Shown: in pieces, positions 1-5,297 of the stretch
Numbering within the stretch: the first letter of the stretch is position 1
Layout: every line of letters starts with the position of its first letter
Translations under genes and position numbers: made by a program
Notes under the pieces: model-generated
Told to the model about the DNA's origin: nothing
Database searches by the model: none
What the model saw: only the letters and a program-made list of their open reading frames with translations
NCBI GenBank assembly: GCA_029560455.1
Contig: JAKQKW010000418.1
Location: 1-5,339, forward strand
Direction: 5' to 3'
Source of the DNA: Candidatus Rifleibacteriota bacterium
GTDB taxonomy: Bacteria > Riflebacteria > Ozemobacteria > Ozemobacterales > Ozemobacteraceae
Length of the DNA stretch: 5,339 nt

Positions 1-420
1 GGTCGCGACATACAGCCTTTTTTCGCGGTTATTGTAAACCAGTTCGTGTATGGCGATCTGACCGTGCTTTTCTGTGTTCTCGACCGGAAAATTATTGAAA
101 ACACCACGCTTGTCACCTATCACCGCAAACTTTATTACTCCAGTGTCTCTGGTTCCGATAAAAATGTTTCCATACTGGTCTTCGCATAGCGCTGTAATTT
201 TATTGGACGGAATGAAATCATTATCGATGAAGTGAAAGGTCGGCATGCCTTCGATGACTTGACATGATGCTTTCGGGTCATACTCCTGGTCAAGCAGTTC
301 GCCATTGAGAGTTCGCCGTATTGTGAACAGCGACTCAAAAGGTCGAGCCGCCGATGCTGGCAGCGCGGTGAAAACAATTAGGAACGCTATAAAAACTCTC
401 TTGATGCCGACTGAATCCAC
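1..420 (-). CDS. Exported beta-propeller-like protein, N-terminal 140 residues (partial, runs off the left edge)
   Basis: The minus strand is open from a GTG at 420-418 to the window edge, 140 codons without a stop. The start is chosen because GGAGG lies 7 nt upstream and because the first residues form a classic signal peptide: a positive start (MDSVGIKR), a hydrophobic core at about 9-20, and a probable cleavage site PASA|A near residue 24. The mature part carries ITALCEDQYGNIFIGTRDTG (residues 75-94), the repeat signature of two-component-regulator-type (Reg_prop) or ligand-binding-sensor-like propeller blades. A second repeat begins at HELVYNNREKRLYVAT (125-140). The protein is therefore probably periplasmic or surface-exposed and propeller-folded. 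Whether it continues into a membrane sensor (histidine kinase or diguanylate cyclase) or is a stand-alone propeller cannot be told, since the rest is outside the window. It is transcribed divergently from the flavodoxin/ferredoxin gene. The reading frame and signal peptide are seen directly; the propeller fold is inferred from the repeat. Confidence 0.8.
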   Translation of the reverse strand, partial: MDSVGIKRVFIAFLIVFTALPASAARPFESLFTIRRTLNGELLDQEYDPKASCQVIEGMPTFHFIDNDFIPSNKITALCEDQYGNIFIGTRDTGVIKFAVIGDKRGVFNNFPVENTEKHGQIAIHELVYNNREKRLYVAT

Positions 421-577
421 TTTATGTCCTCCGGTTTTACTGTTTTTTACCATTTAAGACTAACACATAATCGATCTGCCGGTAAAACCTCTTTATTGAT
501 GCCAGTTTTAAACAGGCTGGCCGGCGCCCGATTAAAGAGCTATACTGTTTTAAAAGGTTTTCGGGAGGTCGCGTTGT
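421..577. promoter_or_regulatory. Divergent intergenic spacer with short repeats; promoters of both flanking genes expected here
   Basis: These 157 bases separate two divergent genes and must contain both promoters. Visible elements are a 9-bp direct repeat TACTGTTTT at 438-446 and 543-551, a related direct repeat GTTTTAAA at 505-512 and 547-554, and an 8-bp inverted repeat GGTTTTAC (433-440) / GTAAAACC (482-489). A TATACT at 541-546 would make a -10 box for the rightward gene but has no good -35 at 16-18 nt, so no promoter is called firmly. The repeats could be operator sites or chance in an AT-rich spacer. Confidence 0.35.
428..432 (-). promoter_or_regulatory. Ribosome binding site deciding the GTG start of the minus-strand propeller gene
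   Basis: On the minus strand GGAGG (CCTCC on the plus strand) stands 7 nt before the GTG at 420-418, an ideal Shine-Dalgarno match and spacing. The only in-frame ATG seen further in (codon 59) would remove the signal peptide, so this site is the reason for preferring the GTG. Confidence 0.75.
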
Positions 578-1396
578 ATGAGTGTGACTGTTTTTTATTT
601 TACCGGAACAGGGAATTCGCTGGCGGCTGCCCGCACGCTTTCTGCCCGGCTTGCTGAGGCTGTTGTCGTGCCGCTCGCCGCGATACTGAATTCCGGCAAG
701 AGATATCAGGTTAAGACCGATAAGGCAGTGTTCATATTTCCGGTTTATTGTGCTGGTATTCCAGCTCTGGTCGCCCGTGCGCTTGCCCTTATCGATCTGT
801 CGAAAGTCTCCTATGTTGCTGCAATTGCCAATTGCGCCAGTTCGGCGGGTGCTGCCCTCGATATTTTTGCCGCCGAACTGCAGCGATGCTGCAAAAAAAG
901 CCTCGCGGCCGGCTGGATTATCTATATGCCGGGCAACTATACACCTCTATATGGCAGCGAACGACCAGACAGCATCGTGCGCTATCTGCGGGAAGCTGAC
1001 AATCGCCTGCTCGAAATCGCCTGCGCGGTCAAACAGGGTGCTGCGGTCGATTATGCTCTGCCGGCACCATTGGCGCTGCTGACCGGCTTTTTATGGAAAA
1101 TCAATGTCAGCTGCTTTCCCTATATGCAGAAGCGTTTCAGAGCCGAAAGGACATGCACGGGATGCGGCCTCTGTGCCAAGGTCTGTCCGGTAGGCAACAT
1201 TGTAATGTCAGCCACCAGTCGGCCGCAGTGGCTTAAAAAATGCGAACAGTGTATGGCCTGCCTGCAGTATTGCCCGGTTGAAGCCATTCAGTGTCTGTGG
1301 TGGACAAAAGGACGGGCTCGTTATCGACATCCGGAAATTGCTGCCGGCGAGATTGCCGCTCAGAAGAGCCTGCCTGAGGAAACAGAAAACCGGTAA
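578..1396 (+). CDS. EFR1-type flavodoxin / 2x[4Fe-4S] ferredoxin fusion protein
   Basis: This 272-residue cytoplasmic electron-transfer protein joins two modules. The N-terminal half is flavodoxin-like: VTVFYFTGTGNS (3-14) is the loop that binds the FMN phosphate, FPVYCAGIP (54-62) and MPGNYTP (117-123) are further loops typical of this family. The C-terminal half is a bacterial-type ferredoxin with two complete cluster motifs, C193-x2-C196-x2-C199-x3-C203 followed by P, and C222-x2-C225-x2-C228-x3-C232 followed by P, so two [4Fe-4S] clusters are expected. The tail YRHPEI is also typical of these proteins. Known members of this fusion family (EFR1 family ferrodoxin) occur mainly in anaerobes; the redox partner and pathway are generally unknown, and I cannot name one here. 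The ATG has GGGAGG 9 nt upstream. The 53-bp gap to the hydrolase gene would permit co-transcription, but function does not obviously link them. No defect is seen; length and cysteines are complete. Confidence 0.9.
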   Translation: MSVTVFYFTGTGNSLAAARTLSARLAEAVVVPLAAILNSGKRYQVKTDKAVFIFPVYCAGIPALVARALALIDLSKVSYVAAIANCASSAGAALDIFAAELQRCCKKSLAAGWIIYMPGNYTPLYGSERPDSIVRYLREADNRLLEIACAVKQGAAVDYALPAPLALLTGFLWKINVSCFPYMQKRFRAERTCTGCGLCAKVCPVGNIVMSATSRPQWLKKCEQCMACLQYCPVEAIQCLWWTKGRARYRHPEIAAGEIAAQKSLPEETENR

Positions 1397-1397
1397 A

Positions 1398-1431
1398 CTT
1401 TTGCTGTAATGTACAGTATTATTAGCAAAAG
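1398..1431. repeat. Hairpin in the spacer between the redox gene and the hydrolase gene
   Basis: CTTTTGCT (1398-1405) and AGCAAAAG (1424-1431) are perfect 8-bp inverted repeats. Inside, TAAT (1407-1410) pairs with ATTA (1418-1421), leaving a 7-nt loop. The hairpin starts two bases after the upstream stop codon and ends 6 nt before the AGGAG ribosome binding site (1438-1442) of the hydrolase. It lacks a following U-run and is AT-rich, so it is a poor intrinsic terminator. An mRNA-processing hairpin, attenuator or operator are possible readings. Confidence 0.5.
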
Positions 1432-1449
1432 CCATTCAGGAGATAATTT

Positions 1450-2322
1450 ATGAAAATGTTTATGCGGCGCTGGTTTTTATTGTTATTCCTGTGTCTGGTA
1501 ACTCCTGGACTGCTGCTCGGCGACCCTTTTTCCGAAAACAAGGTCGAGCCGGCGAAGCCGGTATCGGGTCTTGACAGCAGTGGTGCAGCAGTCGAGTCAG
1601 CTGACAAAGCTGCGGATAAGTCAGAATTTCCGGTCGATGGCACGATCGAAGTCGGCTCTTCGCTTCGTCTGCGTGAATATCCCTGGGGGCCGGTCATGGG
1701 CCTTTTCGGCAGCGGCACCAAAGTTACCGTGATCGGTGCCGAAGGCGAGTTTTACAAGGTTCAGGTGAATGGCCAGACCGGCTACATGCACAAAAATTAT
1801 GTTTCCATTCCAGGTGCGCCGGCTTCGCAGGTCGATCCTGAATATCCTGGTGATACCCGCAATGGCGGCTATATTTCGAAAGACGGCGGCAATGCCGGTA
1901 ACAGCGGCAACGCTGGTAATAACGGCAGTGGCACCCTTCCCAAAAAACCCTCGGTAATCGGTCAGGCACAGGGCGACGGAACCCCGGCCGGAGCGCTTAC
2001 CTGGGCGCACGACCAGATGCCCGGCGGCACCTGCAAAGGTGTGAACTCAAACAATGGCCAGCGTTCAAGCAACCCGGATGCCTGGGACGGCTGGTGTCTC
2101 GCCTTTGTTGGCACCGCTTACGGTCGCAAAATTCCTGAACTTCGCGCGCCTTCGGCTATTCAGGCTTACTACAACTTCAAGAATGCCGGCAAGATAAAAA
2201 ACGACCGCAACCCGCCCGCCGGCGCTGTCATGTTCACCAACAAGACCAGCACCAATCCCTATGGCCATATTTTTATCGCTACCGGAGAAAGAGCCGCCAA
2301 TGGCGAGCCTATAGTCATTTAA
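1450..2322 (+). CDS. Exported SH3 domain / papain-like (NlpC/P60 or CHAP-type) cell-wall hydrolase, cut short by an in-frame TAA
   Basis: The 290 codons encode a signal peptide (MRRW then a hydrophobic run, about residues 1-24), a low-complexity stretch (25-62), a bacterial SH3 domain (about 65-121, with SLRLREYPWGPVMGLFGSGT and a closing GYMHKNYVSI), a Gly/Asn/Ser-rich linker with GNAGNSGNAGNNGSG (about 147-161), and a C-terminal papain-like peptidase domain. In the last, C216 in WDGWCLAFV is the likely nucleophile and H273 in YGHIFIATGE the likely general base, as in NlpC/P60 and CHAP peptidoglycan hydrolases; SH3 domains of this kind commonly bind the wall. The start is supported by AGGAG 7 nt upstream. 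The frame stops at TAA 2320-2322 directly after the strand PIVI, before the end expected for the fold. The downstream 26 codons remain open and protein-like, so the gene is probably a recently truncated allele. Whether the product is active is unknown; the Cys and His are retained but the C-terminal strand and helix are lost. NlpC/P60 versus CHAP is not settled. Confidence 0.82.
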   Translation: MKMFMRRWFLLLFLCLVTPGLLLGDPFSENKVEPAKPVSGLDSSGAAVESADKAADKSEFPVDGTIEVGSSLRLREYPWGPVMGLFGSGTKVTVIGAEGEFYKVQVNGQTGYMHKNYVSIPGAPASQVDPEYPGDTRNGGYISKDGGNAGNSGNAGNNGSGTLPKKPSVIGQAQGDGTPAGALTWAHDQMPGGTCKGVNSNNGQRSSNPDAWDGWCLAFVGTAYGRKIPELRAPSAIQAYYNFKNAGKIKNDRNPPAGAVMFTNKTSTNPYGHIFIATGERAANGEPIVI

Positions 2323-2403
2323 ACCACAACTTACAATATCAAGAAGTTCACTCTCAGTCAGATGGTCGGCAGTCTGCAGTACCTTGGCTGGGCAATGCCA
2401 TAA
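2323..2403 (+). pseudogene. Detached 3' end of the hydrolase reading frame
   Basis: In the same frame as the hydrolase, 26 sense codons follow the TAA at 2320-2322 and end at a second TAA at 2401-2403. The translation starts TTTYNIKKFTLSQMV and ends SLQYLGWAMP. The end pattern YLGW-x-x-P is common at the C-terminus of secreted wall-hydrolase domains, and the stretch has no start codon with a ribosome binding site of its own. The second TAA lies 17 nt before the next gene's ATG, ordinary operon spacing, whereas the first leaves a 98-nt gap. A single base change in one codon would restore a 317-residue protein. Read together, 1450-2403 is best seen as one gene with an internal nonsense codon; sequencing error and stop readthrough are the alternatives. 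Confidence 0.65.
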
Positions 2404-2420
2404 ATCAACGGAGATAGATA

Positions 2421-3383
2421 ATGAAACGATACGCAATCCTGCTGCTTTGCCTGTTTATGAACGCTGCCACCCTGTCTGCTCTCGATCTTCCCCTCGGAAC
2501 CTCAACCGCCGACCTCGGTCTAAAGACTCTTGCCGATGTCGGTGAAAACTTCGGCAAAGGCCTGCCGCTGGGCCCGGCAGCGCTGCGCTTTGTCGGCGAC
2601 AGTCTGTGGGTAAGCGACAGCCTTAACAAGCGTCTGGTCGAGTTCGATCAGAACGGCAAACTTCTGCAATACCTCTCAATAGCCAGTGAAAGTCATGTTT
2701 ATCCCGAAGACTTCGTAAGAATGACCAATGGCTGTTTCTGGCTCTGTGATATCGACAACACAGCATTGCTTAAAATTGATGCGCAGGGATTGATTATCAG
2801 CAGGCTGACAGCTATTGGCGACAAGCAGCTGGCCTGGCCGGTAAGAATCGAGCTTTTGCCTTCGGGCAATCTGCTGGTGCTCGATCAAACTCTTGCCGAA
2901 CTTATCGAGTTCAGTGAAGATGGCACTCTGGTGCGCGCCGATAAAGCTTATGGGCGCAGCCTGATGGTCGAAAAAGACAGCGTTTCTTATGTTGTCGAAA
3001 AAGAAAACAAGTTTTATCTCGCAGTCAGAAAACTTTCTGACAATACTGTCGACACCTTTCAGATTCCGGTCAGTGATGTTCTCGATCTCGAACTGCTGGC
3101 AAAAACCGGTAGTGGCGAATGTGTCGTCGGCTTCAAGTCAGTAAGCAACGATGGCAGCACCCAGATGCCTTATTATCTGATGCGCTTCACCCCCGGCAGC
3201 GATAAGTTGTTTGAGACAATGCAGACTGGTTTTCCCGAAGCTTTTCTGACCCGGCCGCTGATCTCAAAAGCGATTGGCGAAGATTTTCTGATCAGACTGG
3301 CCCCGGCAGCATCCGGTTCCGGCAAAGTTCTGCGCCTCTACCCGATCGACCTCAACTTCTCTCTTAAAAATTCCGGCGGCTGA
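2421..3383 (+). CDS. Exported NHL-like beta-propeller protein of unknown function
   Basis: The 320-residue product begins with a signal peptide (MKRY, hydrophobic core 5-18, probable cleavage LSA|LD near residue 20). The rest is built of repeats of the type used by NHL and related six-bladed propellers: a strand pair ending in a short turn followed by a residue pattern like L-W-V-S-D then R-L-V-E-F-D-x-N-G. Clear copies are LRFVGDSLWVSDSLNKRLVE (55-74), MTNGCFWLCDIDNTALLKID (101-120) and LPSGNLLVLDQTLAELIEFS (146-165); later copies are more divergent. No catalytic motif is visible, so a binding or scaffolding role outside the cytoplasm is the most that can be said. Start: GGAG 7 nt before the ATG. 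The upstream hydrolase frame, if read to its second stop, ends 17 nt before this start, suggesting co-transcription. The gene is followed 27 nt later by a strong terminator. Relatives of this type are often annotated only as hypothetical. Confidence 0.75.
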   Translation: MKRYAILLLCLFMNAATLSALDLPLGTSTADLGLKTLADVGENFGKGLPLGPAALRFVGDSLWVSDSLNKRLVEFDQNGKLLQYLSIASESHVYPEDFVRMTNGCFWLCDIDNTALLKIDAQGLIISRLTAIGDKQLAWPVRIELLPSGNLLVLDQTLAELIEFSEDGTLVRADKAYGRSLMVEKDSVSYVVEKENKFYLAVRKLSDNTVDTFQIPVSDVLDLELLAKTGSGECVVGFKSVSNDGSTQMPYYLMRFTPGSDKLFETMQTGFPEAFLTRPLISKAIGEDFLIRLAPAASGSGKVLRLYPIDLNFSLKNSGG

Positions 3384-3410
3384 TACAAAGTCGTTAAACC
3401 TCTACAAAGA

Positions 3411-3435
3411 AGCGCCCACTCCGGGCGCTTTTTTT
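3411..3435 (+). terminator. Rho-independent terminator of the plus-strand gene cluster
   Basis: AGCGCCC (3411-3417) and GGGCGCT (3423-3429) form a perfect 7-bp GC-rich stem around the 5-nt loop ACTCC, followed by an uninterrupted T-run that includes the last stem base (3429-3435). It starts 27 nt after the propeller stop codon. It also forms the structured insertion target of the adjacent group II intron. Confidence 0.93.
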
Positions 3436-3440
3436 ATGTC
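3433..3440 (+). other. IBS1: 5'-exon sequence recognised by the intron
   Basis: The last 8 bases before the intron, TTTATGTC, overlap the end of the terminator U-run. They pair with GACACAAA at 3621-3628 in intron domain I at 7 of 8 positions; the only mismatch is A3436 against C3625. This pairing places the 5' splice junction between 3440 and 3441. Confidence 0.7.
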
Positions 3441-3845
3441 GTGTGCCCGGCATGGGCGATAACTCGGCGGTGCAAGTCCGCTACAGGCTTGGCAGCAGGA
3501 ACTGTTAGCCAAAGGCAAGGGTGTCCACCGTGAGGTGGAATCTGAAGGAAGCTGGAGGCAAACCCTCGGCCCGATGAACAAGAACCGTATATAAGGCATT
3601 GCATGACTGGACGAGCTTGCGACACAAAGCAAAGTCCAATACTGCCCGAGGTCTGCGGTGTAGATGCGGCGGGTATATGAGGGGAAAGTTATCGTTCTTA
3701 CCCGGGGAGATCTTGTAGTGGTCGCCGACAAGAGGGATGGTTAGACAACCCACAGCGACAGGTGGGGCAGCAATGCCCCACTGATCTACAAGAAGTCAGC
3801 AGGGGCCATAGTAGCGCAGCGATGCGCGAAGGGCCGAACAATGGT
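3441..3845 (+). ncRNA. Intron ribozyme domains I-III (5' part)
   Basis: This 405-nt stretch has no gene of its own and folds as ribozyme core. Visible pieces: hairpin GCCC 3445-3448 / GGGC 3454-3457; GCGG 3467-3470 / CCGC 3478-3481; the exon-recognition hairpin 3608-3612 / 3634-3638, whose loop holds EBS1; a domain II outer stem TCTTGTAG 3711-3718 / CTACAAGA 3786-3793 enclosing an 8-bp hairpin GTGGGGCA 3762-3769 / TGCCCCAC 3774-3781 capped by a GCAA (GNRA) tetraloop; and the domain III hairpin GCGC 3814-3817 / 3824-3827. GNRA loops of this kind usually make tertiary contacts. Domain limits are approximate. Confidence 0.8.
3621..3628 (+). other. EBS1: exon-binding loop of the intron
   Basis: GACACAAA sits in the loop of a 5-bp hairpin (TGGAC 3608-3612 / GTCCA 3634-3638) of domain I and is complementary to the 5' exon end at 3433-3440, except for one C-A opposition. 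It determines which DNA or RNA target the intron accepts, together with recognition of the terminator stem-loop. Confidence 0.65.
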
Positions 3846-3861
3846 TAATCTTCGATCGTAT

Positions 3862-3867
3862 GGAAGG
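3862..3867 (+). promoter_or_regulatory. Ribosome binding site favouring the ATG at 3872 for the intron RT
   Basis: GGAAGG ends 4 nt before the ATG at 3872-3874; the spacing is short but usable. The in-frame ATG at 3860 has no Shine-Dalgarno match within about 15 nt upstream. The second ATG is therefore preferred; the difference is four residues. Confidence 0.5.
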
Positions 3868-3871
3868 CATA

Positions 3872-5263
3872 ATGACGCAACGACTGCCGAATACTGTTCC
3901 AACAGGCTACCTCTGCAATGATACGGTGGAACCGGAAAGTAATAGAGGAGCGCATAGCGCCGTTATACCAAAAGACGGAACGAAGATGGGTGCAGGTGCT
4001 TTACTTGAGCGGGTGCTTGACAGAAATAATCTGAATCAGGCATTTAAGCGGGTGAAGCAGAATGGTGGTTGTGCTGGCATTGACGGAATGACGGTCGATC
4101 AAATGCTGCCTTATCTGAGAGTTCACGGAAGCAGTCTGCTGGAAGAACTTGCAAACGGAAAATACCGTCCCCAACCTGTTAAAAGAGTTGAGATTCCGAA
4201 ACCAGACGGGGGAAAACGACGGCTTGGTGTACCAACGGTAATAGACCGTATGGTTCAGCAGGCAATCGTTCAGGTATTACAACCGATATTCGAGCCGACT
4301 TTCTCTGACAGCAGTTTCGGGTTTCGCCCGAAGCGAAGTGCACAGCAGGCGATTAAAAAGGCGAAGGAATATTATGAGCAGGGATACTCCAATGTCGTAG
4401 ACATTGATCTCGCCAGATATTTCGACACCGTAAATCACAACCTGCTGATCAGAATGGTCAGAGAGCATGTGAAAGACGAACGGATAATCAACCTGATACG
4501 CAAATTCCTTCGGAGTGGCGTTCTGGCTGATGGTCTCGTAAGTCCGACAGAGGAAGGAACCCCGCAAGGCGGCAATCTTTCTCCGTTGCTCAGCAATATT
4601 TACCTCGCAAGCTTTGACAGACTTCTGGAAAGCAGGAATCATCGGTTCGTGAGGTACGCGGATGACTGTAATATTTACGTCAAAAGCCGTAGAGCTGCTG
4701 CCAGAGTGATGGCCGGATGTGTCAGGTTCCTTGAAGGAAAGCTTAAACTCAAGGTTAATCGGGAAAAGAGCCGTGTTGGAAGCCCGCTAAAGCTGAAATT
4801 TCTTGGTTTCTCACTGTATAAAACAGGTAAGAAAACAGGAATAAGACCACATAATAAGCCTCTTGAGACCTTCAAAAATAAGGTCAGAGTAATTACCAGT
4901 CGCAGAAGAGGAAGATCGGTCAGTCAGATTCTACAGGAAACGAAAGTCTTCACTACAGGCTGGCTGGGCTACTATGCCGTTGCAGATATGAGGGAGCGTA
5001 TATCCGAACTCAACGAATGGATAAGACGGAGAATACGACAGTATATATGGAAGCAATGGAAGAAAATCAGTGCGAAATTCCGAAATCTGAAGCAGCTTGG
5101 GATTCCTGAAGAGCGGGCATGGATGTGGGCGAACACCAGGTTAGGCTACTGGCGAACGGCTGGAAGTCCTGTTCTGACAAGGTCATTAACAAACAAATAC
5201 CTCGTATCCATCGGATATGATGACATATCAGTCAGATACGAGGTATTGCATCAAAACCATTGA
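3872..5263 (+). CDS. ltrA: Group II intron reverse transcriptase/maturase (IIC type, no endonuclease domain)
   Basis: The 463-residue protein helps its intron RNA fold and splice, then copies it into DNA at a new site. A short variable leader (1-38) is followed by the RT fingers/palm: LLERVLDRNNLNQAFKRVKQ (44-63), AGIDGMTV, EIPKPDGGKRRLGVPTVIDR (107-126), SFGFRP (148-153), DIDLARYFD (177-185, likely catalytic Asp 179), TPQGGNLSPLLSNIYL (230-245) and the active-site RYADD (Y262-D265). The maturase (X/thumb) domain covers roughly 320-410 with GWLGYYAVADM, and a basic C-terminal region with ANTRLGYWRTAGSPVL follows. No HNH endonuclease motif is present, as is usual for class C, which primes from nascent DNA at replication forks. 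All catalytic residues are intact, so the enzyme is probably functional. It lies in intron domain IV, and its TGA stop ends one base before domain V. The alternative ATG at 3860 adds four residues. The upstream terminator isolates it from the preceding operon, so an intron promoter or readthrough is needed. The symbol ltrA is used generically for this family. Confidence 0.95.
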   Translation: MTQRLPNTVPTGYLCNDTVEPESNRGAHSAVIPKDGTKMGAGALLERVLDRNNLNQAFKRVKQNGGCAGIDGMTVDQMLPYLRVHGSSLLEELANGKYRPQPVKRVEIPKPDGGKRRLGVPTVIDRMVQQAIVQVLQPIFEPTFSDSSFGFRPKRSAQQAIKKAKEYYEQGYSNVVDIDLARYFDTVNHNLLIRMVREHVKDERIINLIRKFLRSGVLADGLVSPTEEGTPQGGNLSPLLSNIYLASFDRLLESRNHRFVRYADDCNIYVKSRRAAARVMAGCVRFLEGKLKLKVNREKSRVGSPLKLKFLGFSLYKTGKKTGIRPHNKPLETFKNKVRVITSRRRGRSVSQILQETKVFTTGWLGYYAVADMRERISELNEWIRRRIRQYIWKQWKKISAKFRNLKQLGIPEERAWMWANTRLGYWRTAGSPVLTRSLTNKYLVSIGYDDISVRYEVLHQNH

Positions 5264-5295
5264 ACCGCCGTATACCGAACGGTACGTACGGTGGT
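5264..5295 (+). ncRNA. Intron domain V (catalytic hairpin)
   Basis: ACCGCCGTA (5264-5272) pairs with TACGGTGGT (5287-5295) over 9 bp with one G-U. A two-base CG bulge (5285-5286) follows on the 3' side, then TACC 5273-5276 / GGTA 5281-5284 capped by the GAAC tetraloop. This is the standard domain V shape: lower stem, 2-nt bulge, short upper stem with tetraloop. It binds the catalytic metals in group II introns. A CGC is present in the lower stem, compatible with a class C catalytic triad. Confidence 0.88.
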
Positions 5296-5297
5296 GT

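Noticed and set aside
541..546. TATACT as a firm -10 promoter box
   Set aside because: No acceptable -35 hexamer lies 16-18 nt upstream, so it is mentioned only as a possibility within the spacer.
424..657. 77-codon plus-strand open frame
   Set aside because: It crosses the divergent spacer and overlaps the well-supported flavodoxin gene in another frame; its translation shows no recognisable domain.
1398..1431. Hairpin as intrinsic terminator of the flavodoxin/ferredoxin gene
   Set aside because: The stem is AT-rich and is followed by GCCATTC rather than a U-run, so it is listed only as an inverted repeat.
2318..2324. TTTAAAC, a known -1 frameshift slippery heptamer, at the hydrolase stop codon
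   Set aside because: It is in the wrong phase (the zero-frame codons are ATT TAA, not TTA AAC), and the downstream coding stretch is in the same frame as the upstream one, so a frameshift would not join them.
3464..3500. GGTGCAAGTCCGCTACAG-like stretch resembling part of a cobalamin riboswitch
   Set aside because: It lies inside group II intron domain I, pairs within that fold (3467-3470 / 3478-3481), and no B12-related gene follows.
3402..3753. Minus-strand open frames over the intron 5' part
   Set aside because: They are antisense to structured ribozyme RNA and the terminator; the base pattern is explained by RNA pairing, not coding.
4277..4642. 121-codon minus-strand open frame
   Set aside because: It is the antisense shadow of the conserved RT palm coding region.
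3872..5263. Possible retron, diversity-generating or phage-defence reverse transcriptase
   Set aside because: The maturase domain and the complete flanking group II domains I-III and V-VI identify it as an intron enzyme; no variable or template repeat and no msr/msd is seen.
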